Positions 62,976 through 64,000 of a stretch of DNA of 64,000 bases are shown here, piece by piece. The translations under genes and the position numbers were made by a program. The stretch is from the NCBI GenBank assembly GCA_965277355.1, contig CBDICN010000002.1, positions 1,922,001 through 1,986,000 on the forward strand, in the 5' to 3' direction. Source of the stretch: RH-AL1 sp965277355 (GTDB taxonomy: Bacteria; Pseudomonadota; Alphaproteobacteria; Rhizobiales; Beijerinckiaceae). Every line of letters starts with the position of its first letter. Position 1 is the stretch's first letter. The notes below the pieces were generated by a model. The model ran no database searches and was not told the DNA's origin. It saw only the letters and a list, made by a program, of their open reading frames with translations.

Positions 62976-63697
62976 CAGGGGCGCCGGATCAGCATCAGGC
63001 CGCAGCCGAACGCCTTCGCCCGGCCGAAGCCGCGCGCCAGGGCGGAGAGGAAAACGGCGGGGTCGTCGACCTCGATCAAGCCTTCGAGATCGAGCGAGGA
63101 GAACCGCACCGGCTTGGCACCCTCGCGCGCCAGCACGCGCCAGGCGTCGCCGTCCGCCCGCAGGGCCGGCCGCGGCCGGCCGTTGTCGTCGGGCGCTTCG
63201 GCCAAGCGGAACCCGGCAGAGGTGCCCTGTCGCGCGAGCCACTCGGTTGCGACCCGCTGGGTCACGGCATCGCGATCCCTGGCGCGCTCGTCCTTGGCGA
63301 GGCCGCGCAGGGCGAGCGCCAGCGGATCGATGCGTTTGCCGCGCTGTCCATGCGGCGTTGCCTCCGCGGCTCCGGGACTCGCCCGCAGCCGGAAGCGCAG
63401 GCGCTGGCCCGGCGCGAGGGCGGGCTCGAACGGCTTGGTCTCGACATCGAACAGCCGATGGGCATCGACGGGCTCGCGGGACGAGAGGACCAACAAGGTC
63501 CGGCGCTGCCACGCCGATCCGCCGTCCTCGCGCCACAGGAAGTCGCGGCGGCGGTCGGGATCGTCGGCGAACAGCGACCAGACGAGCCGGTGGGCGGCGG
63601 CGACGCGGGCGTTGTCCTCCGGCGGCATCAGCACGCGGGCGAGCGCGGCGGTGTCCGGCGCGTGACGGAGGCGGACGCGGCTGAGGTGGAGCGTCAC
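62975..63697 (-). CDS. cas6e: crRNA endoribonuclease Cas6e (CasE)
   Basis: Cas6e cuts the precursor RNA within each repeat and stays bound to the crRNA in Cascade. The 240 residues from GTG 63697 begin TLHLSRVRLRHAPDTAALAR; the catalytic histidine is in VAAAHRLVWSLF. The C-terminal glycine-rich end GFGRAKAFGCGLMLIRR is typical. It overlaps cas5e by a GTGA and cas1 by an ATGA, giving a tightly coupled operon. Confidence 0.95.
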   Translation of the reverse strand: MTLHLSRVRLRHAPDTAALARVLMPPEDNARVAAAHRLVWSLFADDPDRRRDFLWREDGGSAWQRRTLLVLSSREPVDAHRLFDVETKPFEPALAPGQRLRFRLRASPGAAEATPHGQRGKRIDPLALALRGLAKDERARDRDAVTQRVATEWLARQGTSAGFRLAEAPDDNGRPRPALRADGDAWRVLAREGAKPVRFSSLDLEGLIEVDDPAVFLSALARGFGRAKAFGCGLMLIRRP

Positions 63698-64000
63698 GGC
63701 GCCGCCTCCGGGCCGGCCCGCGCGGCCGGCACGGCGACGATCTCGTCGCGCAGCTCGAACTGGCGGCGCAACCGGCTCGCGACCCGGTCGCGCCGGCGCT
63801 CGATCCGCAGCGGCCGGAAATCGGGCGCGAGCAGCGGGCGCAGGTCGATGTCGGCGTAGAGCGGCGCATCCCGGGTGCCGTGCGGACCGAGCCGGAGCGG
63901 CGCGAAAAGATCCTCGTCGGGCTTGCCCGGCGCCGGCTCGTCGAGCGACGCCAGCAGAGCGGCGACGGTCGTGACCTCGGCGAGGCAGCGAGGGTGAACG
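63694..64000 (-). CDS. cas5e: Cas5e (CasD), C-terminal part
   Basis: Only the last 101 residues are in the window, beginning VHPRCLAEVTTVAALLASLD and ending with PLYADIDLRPLLAPDFRPLR then IERRRDRVASRLRRQFELRD. The position just before cas6e, the GTGA overlap, and the RRRD..RRQFELRD end resemble Cas5e proteins, which cap the 5' handle of crRNA in Cascade. The characteristic glycine-loop and LGRK part would lie outside the window. Confidence 0.8.
   Translation of the reverse strand, partial: VHPRCLAEVTTVAALLASLDEPAPGKPDEDLFAPLRLGPHGTRDAPLYADIDLRPLLAPDFRPLRIERRRDRVASRLRRQFELRDEIVAVPAARAGPEAAP

Overview
The window is high-GC DNA from an alphaproteobacterium, most likely of the order Hyphomicrobiales. 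The evidence is the repABC replication genes, the HWE-family histidine kinase, the ArgJ and GlnD types, and frequent GTG and TTG starts. No rRNA or tRNA gene was seen, and I do not name a genus.

Positions 1 to about 27,160 are ordinary chromosome: an indolepyruvate ferredoxin oxidoreductase-like gene, lipid enzymes (a ceramide-glucosyltransferase-like protein, a fatty acid hydroxylase, and a three-gene methyltransferase/DUF1295/hydrolase operon), proC, nei, argJ, mutT, elongation factor P with its modification genes (efp, epmA, epmB), an MscS-type channel, an HWE kinase, a chemotaxis receptor, gshB and glnD.

Positions about 27,290 to 52,260 form a layered genomic island with many broken genes. 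An IS427-type element joins an Imm52 immunity-gene fragment to a truncated Toprim gene. Next is a decayed repABC plasmid core: two parS palindromes, frameshifted repA, repB broken by a frameshift and by an IS630 element, an antisense RNA and an intact repC. After hipBA and a DUF2235 gene cut by the end of a Tn7-like element comes an intact bacterial ubiquitin-like locus. It encodes DUF6527, a ThiF/E1 enzyme and a multiubiquitin protein, and is divergent from an XRE regulator and an ImmA/IrrE metallopeptidase, with a palindromic operator between. Then follow a Na+/H+ antiporter pseudogene and a tyrosine recombinase/DUF1403/ScpB module. The recombinase gene of that module is split by a 3.7 kb tniA-tniB-tniQ transposon whose ends can be read exactly. 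An IS481 element and a VapC fragment close the island.

Positions 52,263 to 64,000 hold a type I-E CRISPR-Cas locus: about 135 repeats of 29 bp at a 61 bp period (about 133 spacers), then cas2, cas1, cas6e and the end of cas5e. The cas genes and array are read from the minus strand, so the leader is at 61,575-61,711 and the oldest spacers lie near 52,263. An IS630 element sits inside one spacer and separates the 28 oldest spacers from the leader.

Together the right half looks like a defence and mobile-element hotspot (CRISPR, ubiquitin-like system, hipBA, toxin and immunity remnants) built by repeated insertion. The multiubiquitin locus and the recombinase/DUF1403/ScpB module are the least understood parts.
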